From assembly GCA_902792905.1 (NCBI GenBank), contig CADBBH010000001.1:186001-250000 (forward strand): a stretch of DNA of 64,000 nt, read 5' to 3'. The stretch is from Oscillospiraceae bacterium (GTDB taxonomy: Bacteria; Bacillota; Clostridia; Oscillospirales; Acutalibacteraceae). The notes beneath the pieces are model-generated. The model was not told where the DNA came from and ran no database searches. It saw only the letters and a list, made by a program, of their open reading frames with translations. Below, piece by piece: positions 42,416-51,915 of the stretch. The position numbers were made by a program, and so were the translations under genes. Position 1 is the stretch's first letter; the number at the start of each line of letters is the position of its first letter.

Positions 42416-43420
42416 TTATTTCACCTCAACCCTTTCATTTTTTGCCGATGAGGCATAACTCGCCAACACTATAGCGGCAGCCCTGCCTCCCTCAACGGCA
42501 TCTATCGGGAATTTTCTACCCATTTCAAGACAGTCATAAAAATCTTTGATTATCGCTTTATGGCCATGGCCCCAGTAATCCTTGCCGACAAACTCTTTAT
42601 CCGCTCTGTCGACGAGAAGCTCGGAGCTATCATCTTTTATCAATGTGAGTTTTTCGCCTTCAAGGCGGAGAACGGCGTTCTCAAGAAATATCTCGATAAA
42701 CACCTCGATATTGACAGAAAACGCAGTAGTCGCATAGAGCATAGCGATTATTCCGCCCTCGAGTTCCATACGCACGCTTGCAGTATCCTCTACATCTATC
42801 TGACCTTTGAGATGGTCATTTGAAACATGCGCCTCAAGCGCTGTGCATCTGCCGCAGAGATACTGCATAAGGTCAACGGTATGAATTGCCTGATTTATCA
42901 GCACCCCGCCGCATTCCTTATCGGCAGTTCCGTGCCAGTCATCGCTGTAGTATTCCATACCGCGACTCCAGGTGACGAACGCTCGCGCCGCCTCGATTTT
43001 ACCGTATTCTCCGGAGTCTATTATCTCCTTTGCCCTGCGCACGCACTTATTATAGCGATTTTGGAAGCAGATGCCTACCTGCTTTCCTGTCTTTGATTGC
43101 GCTTGGGAGAGAGCATTTATCTCATCCGGCGAAACAGAGCAGGGCTTTTCAAGAAAAACGTTTGCTCCGCTTTCGAGGGCCTTGATTGCCATGGGCGTAT
43201 GAAGATAGTGTGGGGTCGCAATATGAACGCAATCGGGTTTTTCAGCCAAAAGCATCTGCTCATAATCATAATATGCCTTTGCACCGGTCTGAGCTGCTTT
43301 TTCGTCGGCTCTCTCTTTTTTTATGTCAACAACCGCGGCAATTTCAACATTCTGCATCGATTCCAGAGCACTGAAATGATTCCCGGAAACATTGCCGCAG
43401 CCTACAACTGCAACTCTCAT
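42416..43420 (-). CDS. Gfo/Idh/MocA family oxidoreductase
   Basis: A 334-residue NAD(P)-dependent sugar dehydrogenase. The Rossmann start is VAVVGCGNVSGNHF, and FLEKPCSV is the EKP motif that positions the cofactor. DLMQYLCGR and the beta-sheet C-terminus complete the fold. The substrate is unknown, probably a sugar, sugar acid or inositol derivative. The TIM-barrel fusion gene lies 12 bases upstream and contains its own Gfo domain, and the SDR gene is immediately downstream; the three probably act in one sugar pathway. Confidence 0.92.
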   Translation of the reverse strand: MRVAVVGCGNVSGNHFSALESMQNVEIAAVVDIKKERADEKAAQTGAKAYYDYEQMLLAEKPDCVHIATPHYLHTPMAIKALESGANVFLEKPCSVSPDEINALSQAQSKTGKQVGICFQNRYNKCVRRAKEIIDSGEYGKIEAARAFVTWSRGMEYYSDDWHGTADKECGGVLINQAIHTVDLMQYLCGRCTALEAHVSNDHLKGQIDVEDTASVRMELEGGIIAMLYATTAFSVNIEVFIEIFLENAVLRLEGEKLTLIKDDSSELLVDRADKEFVGKDYWGHGHKAIIKDFYDCLEMGRKFPIDAVEGGRAAAIVLASYASSAKNERVEVK

Positions 43421-43432
43421 AAGAGTCTCCTT

Positions 43433-45457
43433 TCAGAATGTTGACGACATATCTCCCTGTACGGAATTGCTGACATTCTCTTTATCCGCCTTGCCCGAAG
43501 CAATCTTCTTTTGAAGCTCGGCAAAATAGAGTTCTTCATCAACGGGAATCTCAATATCCTTATTGAGCCAGGAGGAAAGGTGGGCGGCGTTGGAAATTGA
43601 AAGACCGTTTATACCCTCCTCGCCCCTGGCGACAAGCTCTTCGCCTCTGAGTATTGCTGCGGCAAATTTGCTGACAACCTCACAATGCTGCTTGTTTCTT
43701 CCATCGGTTTCAACGTCTTCCCATTCACCCTCAAGTCTTCCGAATCCGCTCTCGGCAGTAGCGCAGTGCTCGGAAATTCTGCCCTTGAGACGGTAGAGGG
43801 AAATCTTGCTGCCGTCTTCAACAATTATCTTGCCGCCGTCGAGAGTGATTTCAAGACGGTTGGTGCCGGGACAGTCGCCTGTAGTTGTGATGAATGTACC
43901 TGTTGCACCGTTGGGATATTCAACATAGATTGAGACGTCATCCTCGACCTCAATATCATGCCATTTACCCTCGTGGCAGACGGCTCTGACCTTGCAGGGC
44001 ATACCGCATATCCACTGCCAGAGATCAAGATTGTGCGGGCACTGGTTGAGCAGGACTCCGCCGCCTTCGCCTGCCCAGGTGGCACGCCATCCTCCGGAAT
44101 TATAATATGCCTGAGTGCGGTACCAGTCCGTGATAATCCAGCTTACGCGGCGGATTTCGCCGAGCTCGCCGCTCTTGACAAGCTCGCGGACCTTTCTGTA
44201 AACGCAGTTTGTGCGTTGATTATACATAATACCGAAAACCTTGCCGCTGGCGGCTGCAGCCTCATTCATCTCGCGGACCTGCTTTGTATAAACACCCGCC
44301 GGCTTTTCGGTGAGAACATGAAGTCCTTTTGAAAAAGCATATTTTGCGATTACGGGATGAGCATAATGCGGAGTCGCGATAAGAACTGCGTCAACCTCGC
44401 CGCTGTCAATGAGAGCTTCGGCACTGTCGAAGGTTTTTATAAACGGGAGCAGTTCTTTCATGTTTTCCGCTCTCTCGGGAATTATATCCGCGCAGGCGGT
44501 GATTCTGATTTCGTGATGTCTGCCCTTGATATGATCGCGGATATGAGATGAACCCATATTGCCGCAGCCGATTATACCGAGGCGCACGGGCTGAGCCTGC
44601 TCTTCAACCACCTTATGGGCAGCTGAGCAGGCGGCAGCAAAGGACTGCTCATTATTGTCATAGATGTATTTTGAATTCATTTTGAGAGCTAGCTGTTCAT
44701 TGGCCTCAAGATCCTTGAGACCGTCGAATGTTCTGAGATGGGGCTCCACGCTCAGGAAGAATGCGCCCTCTTTTTCATCAAGCTTTTTGAGGATATAAGC
44801 CAGATTTCCGTCTCCCTCGCCTGCGGGCACGACAATACCGTCCTTATAAAGACCGTCTTTGATATGCATATAGGTGATATAGGGGAAGAGGGAGTCGAAG
44901 CCCGATTTGGTATCCGAGCCGTTTAGAATATAATTAGCGGGATCGAAGATGCAGCCGAGTCTGTCACCGAAATACTCTGCTATTTCAAGGCACCTTGATG
45001 GAATATCTCCGTAGATGCCGCGCTCATTTTCATGGCAGCAGAGAATTCCGTTTTCGTTTGCATAATCAACCATTGCGGTCAGACGGGCAAAAACCTCATC
45101 ATGATACTCTTCGTAGCTTTCACCCTGAGTGAAATAGAAGGAGAACATTCTGATATACTTTGCGCCGAGAATCTTTGCAACCTCAACAGTATTCTTGAAC
45201 GCCTCAAAATGCGGGGCAAAATCATCTGTAATCTGAATTTTGCCATAGTGAGAACCGATTGAAGAAACCTTCAGACCACCTTCGTCAAGAACCGCTTTGA
45301 GTGCTTTCGCCTCTTCTACGGTAAAATCTGAGATATTTTTACCGTCGCAGTTACGGAGCTCAACAAATTCGATTCTGTTCTTTTTGCAGGCTTCAATCTG
45401 CTCCTTGACTGACGCCGACGCCTCATCGGCAAAAGCTGAGAAAAGAAAATGAGCCAT
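43433..45457 (-). CDS. Fusion of sugar isomerase/epimerase (TIM barrel) and Gfo/Idh/MocA dehydrogenase
   Basis: A 674-residue protein in two complete parts. Residues 1-265 form a xylose-isomerase/AP-endonuclease-2 type TIM barrel with metal ligands E143 (HENERG), D172 (FDPANY), H198 (MHIKDG) and E238 (SVEPH). A short linker follows, and residues 291-674 are a Gfo/Idh/MocA oxidoreductase with GCGNMGSSHI (297-306) and the TEKPAGV motif near 380. The two activities are usually encoded by separate genes in sugar and inositol pathways; fusion would channel a keto intermediate between them. No frameshift or stop is seen at the junction. The start has AGGAAGAGG upstream. Two further sugar dehydrogenases follow in the operon. 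Confidence 0.88.
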   Translation of the reverse strand: MAHFLFSAFADEASASVKEQIEACKKNRIEFVELRNCDGKNISDFTVEEAKALKAVLDEGGLKVSSIGSHYGKIQITDDFAPHFEAFKNTVEVAKILGAKYIRMFSFYFTQGESYEEYHDEVFARLTAMVDYANENGILCCHENERGIYGDIPSRCLEIAEYFGDRLGCIFDPANYILNGSDTKSGFDSLFPYITYMHIKDGLYKDGIVVPAGEGDGNLAYILKKLDEKEGAFFLSVEPHLRTFDGLKDLEANEQLALKMNSKYIYDNNEQSFAAACSAAHKVVEEQAQPVRLGIIGCGNMGSSHIRDHIKGRHHEIRITACADIIPERAENMKELLPFIKTFDSAEALIDSGEVDAVLIATPHYAHPVIAKYAFSKGLHVLTEKPAGVYTKQVREMNEAAAASGKVFGIMYNQRTNCVYRKVRELVKSGELGEIRRVSWIITDWYRTQAYYNSGGWRATWAGEGGGVLLNQCPHNLDLWQWICGMPCKVRAVCHEGKWHDIEVEDDVSIYVEYPNGATGTFITTTGDCPGTNRLEITLDGGKIIVEDGSKISLYRLKGRISEHCATAESGFGRLEGEWEDVETDGRNKQHCEVVSKFAAAILRGEELVARGEEGINGLSISNAAHLSSWLNKDIEIPVDEELYFAELQKKIASGKADKENVSNSVQGDMSSTF

Positions 45458-45475
45458 AGTTACACCTCTTCCTGT

Positions 45476-47764
45476 TTATTTGAATTTACAAATTATCTTG
45501 TTATCCTTGGCCGTCACCGTGACGGTTTTAATCGGATTGTCAACTCTGCTCACCATTTCACCGGTAATCGCATCCTCGACATTCTTTCTGATGCAGGAGC
45601 GGATATCACGCGCTCCTCTTGTTCCGTCTGCGGAGAGAGCGGCAATCGTTTCGGTAGCCGCGTCATCATATTTGAGAGTTATGCCTTTATCCCTGAGCGG
45701 ATCAACAAGCTCATCAAGCAACAGGGCAGCTATCTTCTGATAGTTCTCCTGAGTAAGGTCGTTGAACACAACAACTTCATCGACTCTGCCGATGAATTCG
45801 GGACGCAGGAACTGCGAAAGTGCCTTGAGTGAGCGCTCTTTCGAGGCCTCGTTCTTTGTTTTGCCGAATCCGAGCGCACCTGCCGCGCGGTCACTGCCCG
45901 CGTTTGAAGTCATAATAATAACGGTATTCTCAAAACTTACCTGCCTGCCCTGGGCATCGGTAATCTTGCCCTCATCGAGAATCTGAAGCAGGATGTTCAT
46001 AACATCCGGATGCGCCTTCTCAATTTCGTCAAACAGCACCACGCTGTAGGGCTTGCGGCGGACTTTTTCTGTGAGCTGACCTGCTTCATCATAGCCGACA
46101 TAACCCGGAGGGGATCCTATTATTCTTGAAACCGAGTGCTTCTCCATAAACTCGCTCATATCAAGACGAATAAGTGTTTCGGGAGTTTCAAAGAGCTCTT
46201 TTGCGAGGAGTTTGACAAGTTCGGTCTTGCCGACACCGGTGGGACCTACAAAAATGAATGATGAAGGTCTGCGGCGCGGATTAATCTGAACTCTGCCTCT
46301 GCGGATAGCGTTGCACACAAGTTCAACAGCCTCATCCTGCCCTATAAGATGCGCTTTGAGATTTGCTTCAAGCTCCGCAAGTTTTCTCAAATCGCTCTCA
46401 ATAACCTTGCTGGCAGGGATTCCGGTCCAGAGCTGAATGACTCTCGCAAGATCATCCTCGGTCACAAAATTGTCATTCGCCTTCTCTTCAAGGTCTTTTA
46501 TTTCTTCACGCTTTCTGATGAGGTCGGATTTGATTTTTGCGAGTTCCTCATAGTCAACCTCGCCCGAGTTGTCCTCAAGCTCCGCCTCACGCGCTTCAAG
46601 CTCCGCGATTTCATCAAGCGCCTGTTCATAGTCGCTTATCGCTTTATTGCGCAGATTCGCGCAGGTACACGCTTCATCGAGCAGATCGATTGCCTTATCG
46701 GGCAGAAAACGGTCGGTAATATATCTCTCGCTCAGGCGCACCGCCTTCTCAACAAGAGTGTCGGTCACCCTGACCTTATGGTAATTCTCGTAATATTCCT
46801 TAACACCCTTGAGCATCTCGATGGTATCGTCAATCGATGGTTCCTCAACCTTAACAGGCTGCATACGGCGCTCAAGCGCTGCATCCTTCTCAATGTATTT
46901 TCTGTATTCAGTGAATGTAGTGGCGCCGATTATCTGAAGTTCCCCTCTTGAGAGGGACGGTTTCAGAATATTTGCGGCATTCATTGAGCCTTCGGATTCG
47001 CCGGCACCGACCAGCTGATGTACCTCATCGATAAACAGAATGATATTACCCTCGGACTTGACTTCGTCAATCAGCCCCTTGATTCTGCTCTCAAACTGGC
47101 CTCTGAACTGAGTACCTGCAACAAGAGCAGCAAGATCAAGCATCTGGATTTCTTTGTCCATAAGCTTTGCAGGGACTTCTCCGGCCGCAATCTTCTGAGC
47201 GAGGCCTTCTGCGATGGCGGTTTTGCCGACTCCGGGCTCGCCTATCAGACAGGGATTGTTTTTCGTTCTGCGGCAAAGGATCTGAATCGAGCGATATATT
47301 TCGTTTTCACGTCCTATGATACGGTCGATTTTTCCCGCTCTCGCCTTTGCGGTGAGGTCGGTGCAGAACTGAGTGAGATACTTTCTCTTTTTCTCGCCCT
47401 CTTCTCTGTTCTTTCTGCCGAATCGGTGTTTTTTCTCGGGCTCTTCGGTCTTCTCATCCGTATCCTCGCCGGATTCGCCCTTATTATTCTGCATTGCCGC
47501 AAAATTCTGCATAAACGGCAGAGTTCCAGCGCCGCCCGGTTCGAAATTTCCGCTTTCAAACATTTCGCCGAACTGCTCGCTGACTTCCTCAAGTTCATCC
47601 TCGGATATACCCATCGACTCTATAATCTGCTTGATCGGGCCGATATTCATATCCATGGCGCATTTCAGGCAGAGGCCTTCCTGCGTCGTCTTTTCGCCCT
47701 CGATTTTTGTCATAAAAAACATCGCCGGGCGCTTTTTGCATTTTGAACATAAAACCTGCTTCAT
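45476..47764 (-). CDS. ClpE-like Clp ATPase with N-terminal zinc finger
   Basis: A 762-residue HSP100 unfoldase. C6-x-x-C9 and C32-x-x-C35 form an N-terminal zinc finger like that of ClpE and McsA, replacing the Clp_N domain of ClpC. Walker A1 is G175-EPGVGKT, with LFIDEVHQL; the second ATPase has GPTGVGKTE and VVLFDEIEKAH. LGFGKT in the second domain is the ClpP-docking loop (L-G-F). A helical middle domain (about 375-440) is present. It likely feeds proteins to ClpP under stress and may be controlled through the zinc finger. No ctsR or mcsA/B is adjacent. It follows pgsA by 18 bases. Confidence 0.9.
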   Translation of the reverse strand: MKQVLCSKCKKRPAMFFMTKIEGEKTTQEGLCLKCAMDMNIGPIKQIIESMGISEDELEEVSEQFGEMFESGNFEPGGAGTLPFMQNFAAMQNNKGESGEDTDEKTEEPEKKHRFGRKNREEGEKKRKYLTQFCTDLTAKARAGKIDRIIGRENEIYRSIQILCRRTKNNPCLIGEPGVGKTAIAEGLAQKIAAGEVPAKLMDKEIQMLDLAALVAGTQFRGQFESRIKGLIDEVKSEGNIILFIDEVHQLVGAGESEGSMNAANILKPSLSRGELQIIGATTFTEYRKYIEKDAALERRMQPVKVEEPSIDDTIEMLKGVKEYYENYHKVRVTDTLVEKAVRLSERYITDRFLPDKAIDLLDEACTCANLRNKAISDYEQALDEIAELEAREAELEDNSGEVDYEELAKIKSDLIRKREEIKDLEEKANDNFVTEDDLARVIQLWTGIPASKVIESDLRKLAELEANLKAHLIGQDEAVELVCNAIRRGRVQINPRRRPSSFIFVGPTGVGKTELVKLLAKELFETPETLIRLDMSEFMEKHSVSRIIGSPPGYVGYDEAGQLTEKVRRKPYSVVLFDEIEKAHPDVMNILLQILDEGKITDAQGRQVSFENTVIIMTSNAGSDRAAGALGFGKTKNEASKERSLKALSQFLRPEFIGRVDEVVVFNDLTQENYQKIAALLLDELVDPLRDKGITLKYDDAATETIAALSADGTRGARDIRSCIRKNVEDAITGEMVSRVDNPIKTVTVTAKDNKIICKFK

Positions 47765-47782
47765 TGGTGTTTCCTCTTTGAA

Positions 47783-48436
47783 TTAAGATTGCTCATTCTC
47801 TGGTTCGCCCTGAGCTTTCTTCTCGTTCTTCTCTTTAAGCATTCTGAAAACTCCGGGAAGATAGCCGCAGAACGCGACAATGGTAAGTACTACGCTGATG
47901 GAGACAAGTATATACATCAGCACGGTCGGAAGCGTGAATATATTTCCGAGTATTCCGATTTCGGGGCCGAAAGCCATAATCAGAAGCATAATCACATAGA
48001 AGGCAAAGGTCGCAACCTTGCCGGGCATTTCCGCGGCACCGGGCTTGAGGCCGATGGCAATCATTATTGCTCCGCCGACTATCATTACCGCCTCTTTTAT
48101 AAGGAAGATAAGGAAAATCCAGCTGAACGCCTTGACTGTGGTGTCCGAAGCCCTTGCAAAGGTAATATAGAATACGACCGCAATCGTAATCTGGGTGAGC
48201 TTGTCCGCTATGGGATCCAGCACCTTTCCGAGTGCGCTGACCTGGTTGAATCTTCTGGCAATCTTGCCGTCAAAGAAATCGCTCAGGCCTGAGAGTGCGA
48301 GTACCGCAATGCTCCAGAGATAATGCCCCTTCATAAACAGAACCGCAAAAACGGGTACCATGAGAATTCTCAAAAATGAAAGCAAATTAGGAACCGTCCA
48401 GCAATTTGTAAGGTATTCTTTGATGATTTTTTTCAT
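47783..48436 (-). CDS. pgsA: CDP-diacylglycerol-glycerol-3-phosphate 3-phosphatidyltransferase
   Basis: A 217-residue membrane enzyme that makes phosphatidylglycerophosphate, the first step to phosphatidylglycerol. The CDP-alcohol phosphotransferase motif D-G-x2-A-R-x8-G-x3-D-x3-D is seen as DGKIARR...GKVLDPIAD. About five membrane helices follow the N-terminal TVPNLLSFLRIL. The C-terminus is charged (KEKNEKKAQGEPENEQ). AGCGGAGG precedes the ATG. It lies between cvpA and clpE. Confidence 0.94.
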   Translation of the reverse strand: MKKIIKEYLTNCWTVPNLLSFLRILMVPVFAVLFMKGHYLWSIAVLALSGLSDFFDGKIARRFNQVSALGKVLDPIADKLTQITIAVVFYITFARASDTTVKAFSWIFLIFLIKEAVMIVGGAIMIAIGLKPGAAEMPGKVATFAFYVIMLLIMAFGPEIGILGNIFTLPTVLMYILVSISVVLTIVAFCGYLPGVFRMLKEKNEKKAQGEPENEQS

Positions 48437-48448
48437 AATGAACCTCCG

Positions 48449-49123
48449 CTATATGATTAACTGTAGTTTTTCATAAAACAGATTTATTAAGTTTGCTTTG
48501 CCTGCCGCAACGGAAAACGCCGTATCGGGAATCATGCGGGAAACCGAAACTATCAGCAACACACTGAGAGAAGCGAGAATCAGTCCGACTACGCCGCCGA
48601 ACACCGCTCCGAGCCAATTATTCGCCTGCCTGATAAAAGGCAGTTTGAGAATAAGATCGGAAAGCCTTATGAAAAGTCTGCTTATGAGTTTTGCCGCAAT
48701 ATATACAAGGACAAAGAATACGGCAGTCAGCAGCGGGATAATCGCAACGTTTTCCGCACTGAGCGCGATTTTTGCACTAATTGACTTGACCGCGTCAGCA
48801 CTGACAGTTAAATCTCCTGCCATACCTGTGCTCTCAGCCGCCGATGTTAACATACCCGGCAGAATCTGGGAAAGCGTTGTCTTGCCGTTTGCAATGCCTT
48901 CTATAAGCTGTTTCGAAATGCTCTCTATGAGCTTTGTATGAATAATCTTTGAGGTGACCGCCTCAGCGAGCGGAGCAGCATAGGTACGTGCGAGAATCAT
49001 ACAGACTACTACCGCAATCGCAGAAAGAACTATCCCCGCAAACCCCTTCACTCTGCCGGCAATTATCGCGGCTGCAAAAATGACGAATGGAATCGCAGTG
49101 ATTATGTAAGGAAGATAATTCAA
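48449..49123 (-). CDS. CvpA family membrane protein
   Basis: A 224-residue protein with four or five hydrophobic helices: the N-terminal pair (YIITAIPFVIFAAAIIAGRVKGFAGIVLSAIAVVVCM) and a later cluster including the NNWLGAVFGGVVGLILASLSVLLIVSV segment that is typical of CvpA/colicin V production proteins. The middle is soluble and alanine/serine-rich. CvpA proteins are membrane proteins of uncertain role, linked to envelope or biofilm traits. The start is a TTG at 49123, seven bases after GGAGG. It precedes pgsA by 12 bases. Confidence 0.83.
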   Translation of the reverse strand: MNYLPYIITAIPFVIFAAAIIAGRVKGFAGIVLSAIAVVVCMILARTYAAPLAEAVTSKIIHTKLIESISKQLIEGIANGKTTLSQILPGMLTSAAESTGMAGDLTVSADAVKSISAKIALSAENVAIIPLLTAVFFVLVYIAAKLISRLFIRLSDLILKLPFIRQANNWLGAVFGGVVGLILASLSVLLIVSVSRMIPDTAFSVAAGKANLINLFYEKLQLII

Positions 49124-49168
49124 ACTGTCACCTCCATTCAGTTTGTATGATACGAAATGCTGCTTTTA

Positions 49169-50332
49169 TCAATATTTGCAGACCGACCCGTTCTCAAGAG
49201 TAAATAATCCCGAGTTTGACAGCAGTACGGTCTTTACATCCTGTCCGCAGTCGTATGTCTTCAAAATTTTGCCGCCGGTATTGAAAATCTCAACCGTATT
49301 GCCTGAGGCAAACGCTATTTTTCCGCCTCTGATGTCTGCGCTTTCCGGCATATAACCGATTTCAAATTCCCTGATCTTGCCCATGCCCGCGGGAATTCTG
49401 ACCGCTTTTATTTTCGATCCGCCGAATTCTTTATAGCAAAGAAGCACATTTCCGTCGTTATCCGAATCCACGGTATAGAGTGCGTCATCGGCATATTTGA
49501 ACTGTGATTTAATCTCACCCTTATGGTTGAGCACGACGGTTTTATTATCACCAACTGCAATCATTTTTCCGGATGACGCATAAATCACTTTAAGAATCGT
49601 TGTACCTTCTATCTTTGTATCAAACTGAGGCGCTGTCTTGCGCGTATCAAAAAGAATGATTCTTGAGTAAATCTCCGCATTGTCAACTCCGATTGCGGAA
49701 ATAAGGATTTTTCCTCCCGACGGTGAAAGGGAAAGTGAAGAAACATATTCCCTGTCACACTGCCACTGCCAATAGAGCTTTTTTGACGGCTTATATACCT
49801 TGACTACGCTCTGTGAACCATCGGTCGAATAAGAAAGAGCAACAGAGCCGTTTCTGCCGACCGCACCGGTCACTATCGGGCTTTCCTCATCATAGACGGC
49901 AAGTTCGGATGTTCTGCTGATAAGAAAGACCTTTGCGGAAGTATTGCTGTAAACAAGAGCTCTCCCGTTGAAGGAATTAACTCTGGTATCGCCCCAGTCA
50001 AGATGACAGTCGAAAAGCTTGTCGGCATTATTTGAAATCACTTCAACTCCCGTATCGCTTACTATCAGAGGTTTATCGCCTATAAGCATAACTCTGTCAA
50101 GTGAGAGCTCGTCTTCATTGTACGGAAATCCTCTGCTCTCGCCGACCGTTTTGGGAATCGCTCTGAAACTGTCGGCGATATTGGAATGCCCTATCTCGCC
50201 CATAAGCATATAGATAACCGTGAGAATAAGCACAATTACCATTATCGCGCCGGGTATTCTGAGTTTTCTCAGTATTTTCTTTTTGAGCGCCTTACTCCGC
50301 TCTTTCTGAAAATCTACTGTTCTGTCAGCCAC
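49169..50332 (-). CDS. DUF5711 family protein (membrane-anchored beta propeller)
   Basis: A 387-residue protein of the DUF5711 family. A short basic cytoplasmic start is followed by one membrane helix (IPGAIMVIVLILTVIYML, about 25-45) and an outer domain of beta strands that repeats a WD/PQQ-like pattern (for example FNGRALVYSNTSAKVFLISRTSELAVYD), so it folds as a propeller outside the membrane. Its role is unknown. The start is taken as the GTG at 50332, since GAGG lies seven bases upstream; a TTG at 50347 is less likely. It follows truA closely, as in related Clostridia. Confidence 0.82.
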   Translation of the reverse strand: MADRTVDFQKERSKALKKKILRKLRIPGAIMVIVLILTVIYMLMGEIGHSNIADSFRAIPKTVGESRGFPYNEDELSLDRVMLIGDKPLIVSDTGVEVISNNADKLFDCHLDWGDTRVNSFNGRALVYSNTSAKVFLISRTSELAVYDEESPIVTGAVGRNGSVALSYSTDGSQSVVKVYKPSKKLYWQWQCDREYVSSLSLSPSGGKILISAIGVDNAEIYSRIILFDTRKTAPQFDTKIEGTTILKVIYASSGKMIAVGDNKTVVLNHKGEIKSQFKYADDALYTVDSDNDGNVLLCYKEFGGSKIKAVRIPAGMGKIREFEIGYMPESADIRGGKIAFASGNTVEIFNTGGKILKTYDCGQDVKTVLLSNSGLFTLENGSVCKY

Positions 50333-50343
50333 GCTGTTACCTC

Positions 50344-51078
50344 TCAATAGAAGATTTTGTTAAGGAAAAGTCCTTCCGGCCTTGCGGTGGCTCCCGCGCG
50401 GCTTCTGTCTACGGATACAATAATTTCTTTTATCGTGTCGGGCATGATTTTGCCCGCGGAAATTTCGATAAGTGTGCCGGTCATTATCCGGACCATATTA
50501 TACAGAAATCCATCGGCCCGCACTCTGAATATGACAATGTCGCCGTCTCTTGTGACCTCGGCATCAGTGACGTTTCTTACCATATCTTCAACGCTGCTTC
50601 CCGCGGCGCAGAAGGCGGAATAATCATATTTTCCGATAAACTGCTTTGCCTGAGAATCGAGAAACTTTTCATCAAGCGGGTACTTGTAATGCAGGGAATA
50701 CTTATAGAGAAACGGATTCTTTTCCGGTTTATTCCAGATTTTATAGATATATTCCTTTGATTTGCAGTCATAGCGCGCGTGAAACTCATAAGGCACTTCA
50801 CGGCAGTCTGAAACAGCTATGTCATCCGGAAGGTTGGCGTTGAGGGCATGTATCAGTTTATCACAGGAAATTTCATTCTCGGTCCGGAAATTGCAACAAT
50901 ACATATTTGCGTGAACTCCAGCGTCCGTTCTCGAGCAACCTATAACATTATCGCGGCTGCGGCAGACCTTTTCCCAGGCATCCTGGAGAGTCTGCTGAAC
51001 GGTCACGGCATTCTCCTGCACCTGCCAACCGTGGTAGGCGGAGCCGTCAAATGAAATTGTCAGCAAAAGATTGCGCAT
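50344..51078 (-). CDS. truA: tRNA pseudouridine(38-40) synthase
   Basis: A 244-residue TruA that modifies U38-U40 of tRNA anticodon arms. The catalytic Asp is in R-T-D-A-G-V-H-A, and FDGSAYHGWQVQ, FHARYDCKSKEYIY and NPF...YKYSLHYKYPLD are family landmarks. The start at 51078 is chosen because GGAG lies eight bases before it; the ATG two codons earlier would be too close. It follows ecfT, the normal ecf-truA order of Firmicutes. Confidence 0.95.
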   Translation of the reverse strand: MRNLLLTISFDGSAYHGWQVQENAVTVQQTLQDAWEKVCRSRDNVIGCSRTDAGVHANMYCCNFRTENEISCDKLIHALNANLPDDIAVSDCREVPYEFHARYDCKSKEYIYKIWNKPEKNPFLYKYSLHYKYPLDEKFLDSQAKQFIGKYDYSAFCAAGSSVEDMVRNVTDAEVTRDGDIVIFRVRADGFLYNMVRIMTGTLIEISAGKIMPDTIKEIIVSVDRSRAGATARPEGLFLNKIFY

Positions 51079-51096
51079 AAACATTTCTCCGGAAAA

Positions 51097-51915
51097 TCAG
51101 ATGATTTTTATAAAGAAGCGGTTGAGAACAATGATTCCCGCAAGCGATATGAGGCAAATCAGCAGAGCTATGAAATCTCTGTAGCCGAGTTTCATCTGCT
51201 TCATTCTCGTTCGTCCATCGCCGCCGGTGTAACAGCGGCAGGTCATTGCGAAAGCCAGTTCATATGCACGCCTGAAAGAAGAGACCATAAGCGGAATAAA
51301 TATGGGAATAAGTGCTTTTGCACGCTTGATAAGTCCGCCCGTTTCAAGATCGGCTCCTCTCGCCTTCTGTGCGTTCATAATTCTGTCTATCTCCTCAATG
51401 AGAGTCGGGATGAATCTCAGCGCCAGTGTCATCATCATGGCGAGGGTGTGAACTTTGATATGGAAAACCTTGAGCGGAGAAAGCAGTCTCTCGAGCGCGT
51501 CGGTCAGCATGGTCGGAGTTGTGGTATATGTCAGAAGAGAACTCAGAACTACAAGCACCACAATTCTTATCATGGTAAAAACAGCTGTGTTGACGCCTTT
51601 TTCGGTTATACTGATTTTATTGAAAAGAGTGAAGTAAGTTTCGCCGCCCTTTGTATAAAAAATATTGAGAACGGCGGTGAATATAAGTATCACCAGCACG
51701 GGCTTAATGCTCTTGAGAAGCATTTTGACCGGGACTCTCGAGAATATAACGGCGATTACCGTAAAAAGCGCCATTACTCCTAGCGAAAAGAAATTATGAC
51801 ACAGGAAAATGCAGACTATCATCGCGAAGGTCAGAACAAGCTTCATCCTGGCGTCCATATTGTGAAGCGCAGATTTTGAAGGATAATACTGTCCGAAGGT
51901 TATATCCTTTACCAT
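51097..51915 (-). CDS. ecfT: Energy-coupling factor transporter transmembrane protein EcfT
   Basis: A 272-residue membrane coupling subunit of group II ECF transporters, shared by many vitamin-binding S subunits. It has about five or six helices, and the two cytoplasmic coupling helices with the A-R-G motif in NAQKARGADLETGG and the second R motif in CRCYTGG, which dock into the two ATPases. It overlaps ecfA2 by one base (TGATG). Substrate-specific S subunits are elsewhere in the genome. Confidence 0.94.
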   Translation of the reverse strand: MVKDITFGQYYPSKSALHNMDARMKLVLTFAMIVCIFLCHNFFSLGVMALFTVIAVIFSRVPVKMLLKSIKPVLVILIFTAVLNIFYTKGGETYFTLFNKISITEKGVNTAVFTMIRIVVLVVLSSLLTYTTTPTMLTDALERLLSPLKVFHIKVHTLAMMMTLALRFIPTLIEEIDRIMNAQKARGADLETGGLIKRAKALIPIFIPLMVSSFRRAYELAFAMTCRCYTGGDGRTRMKQMKLGYRDFIALLICLISLAGIIVLNRFFIKII

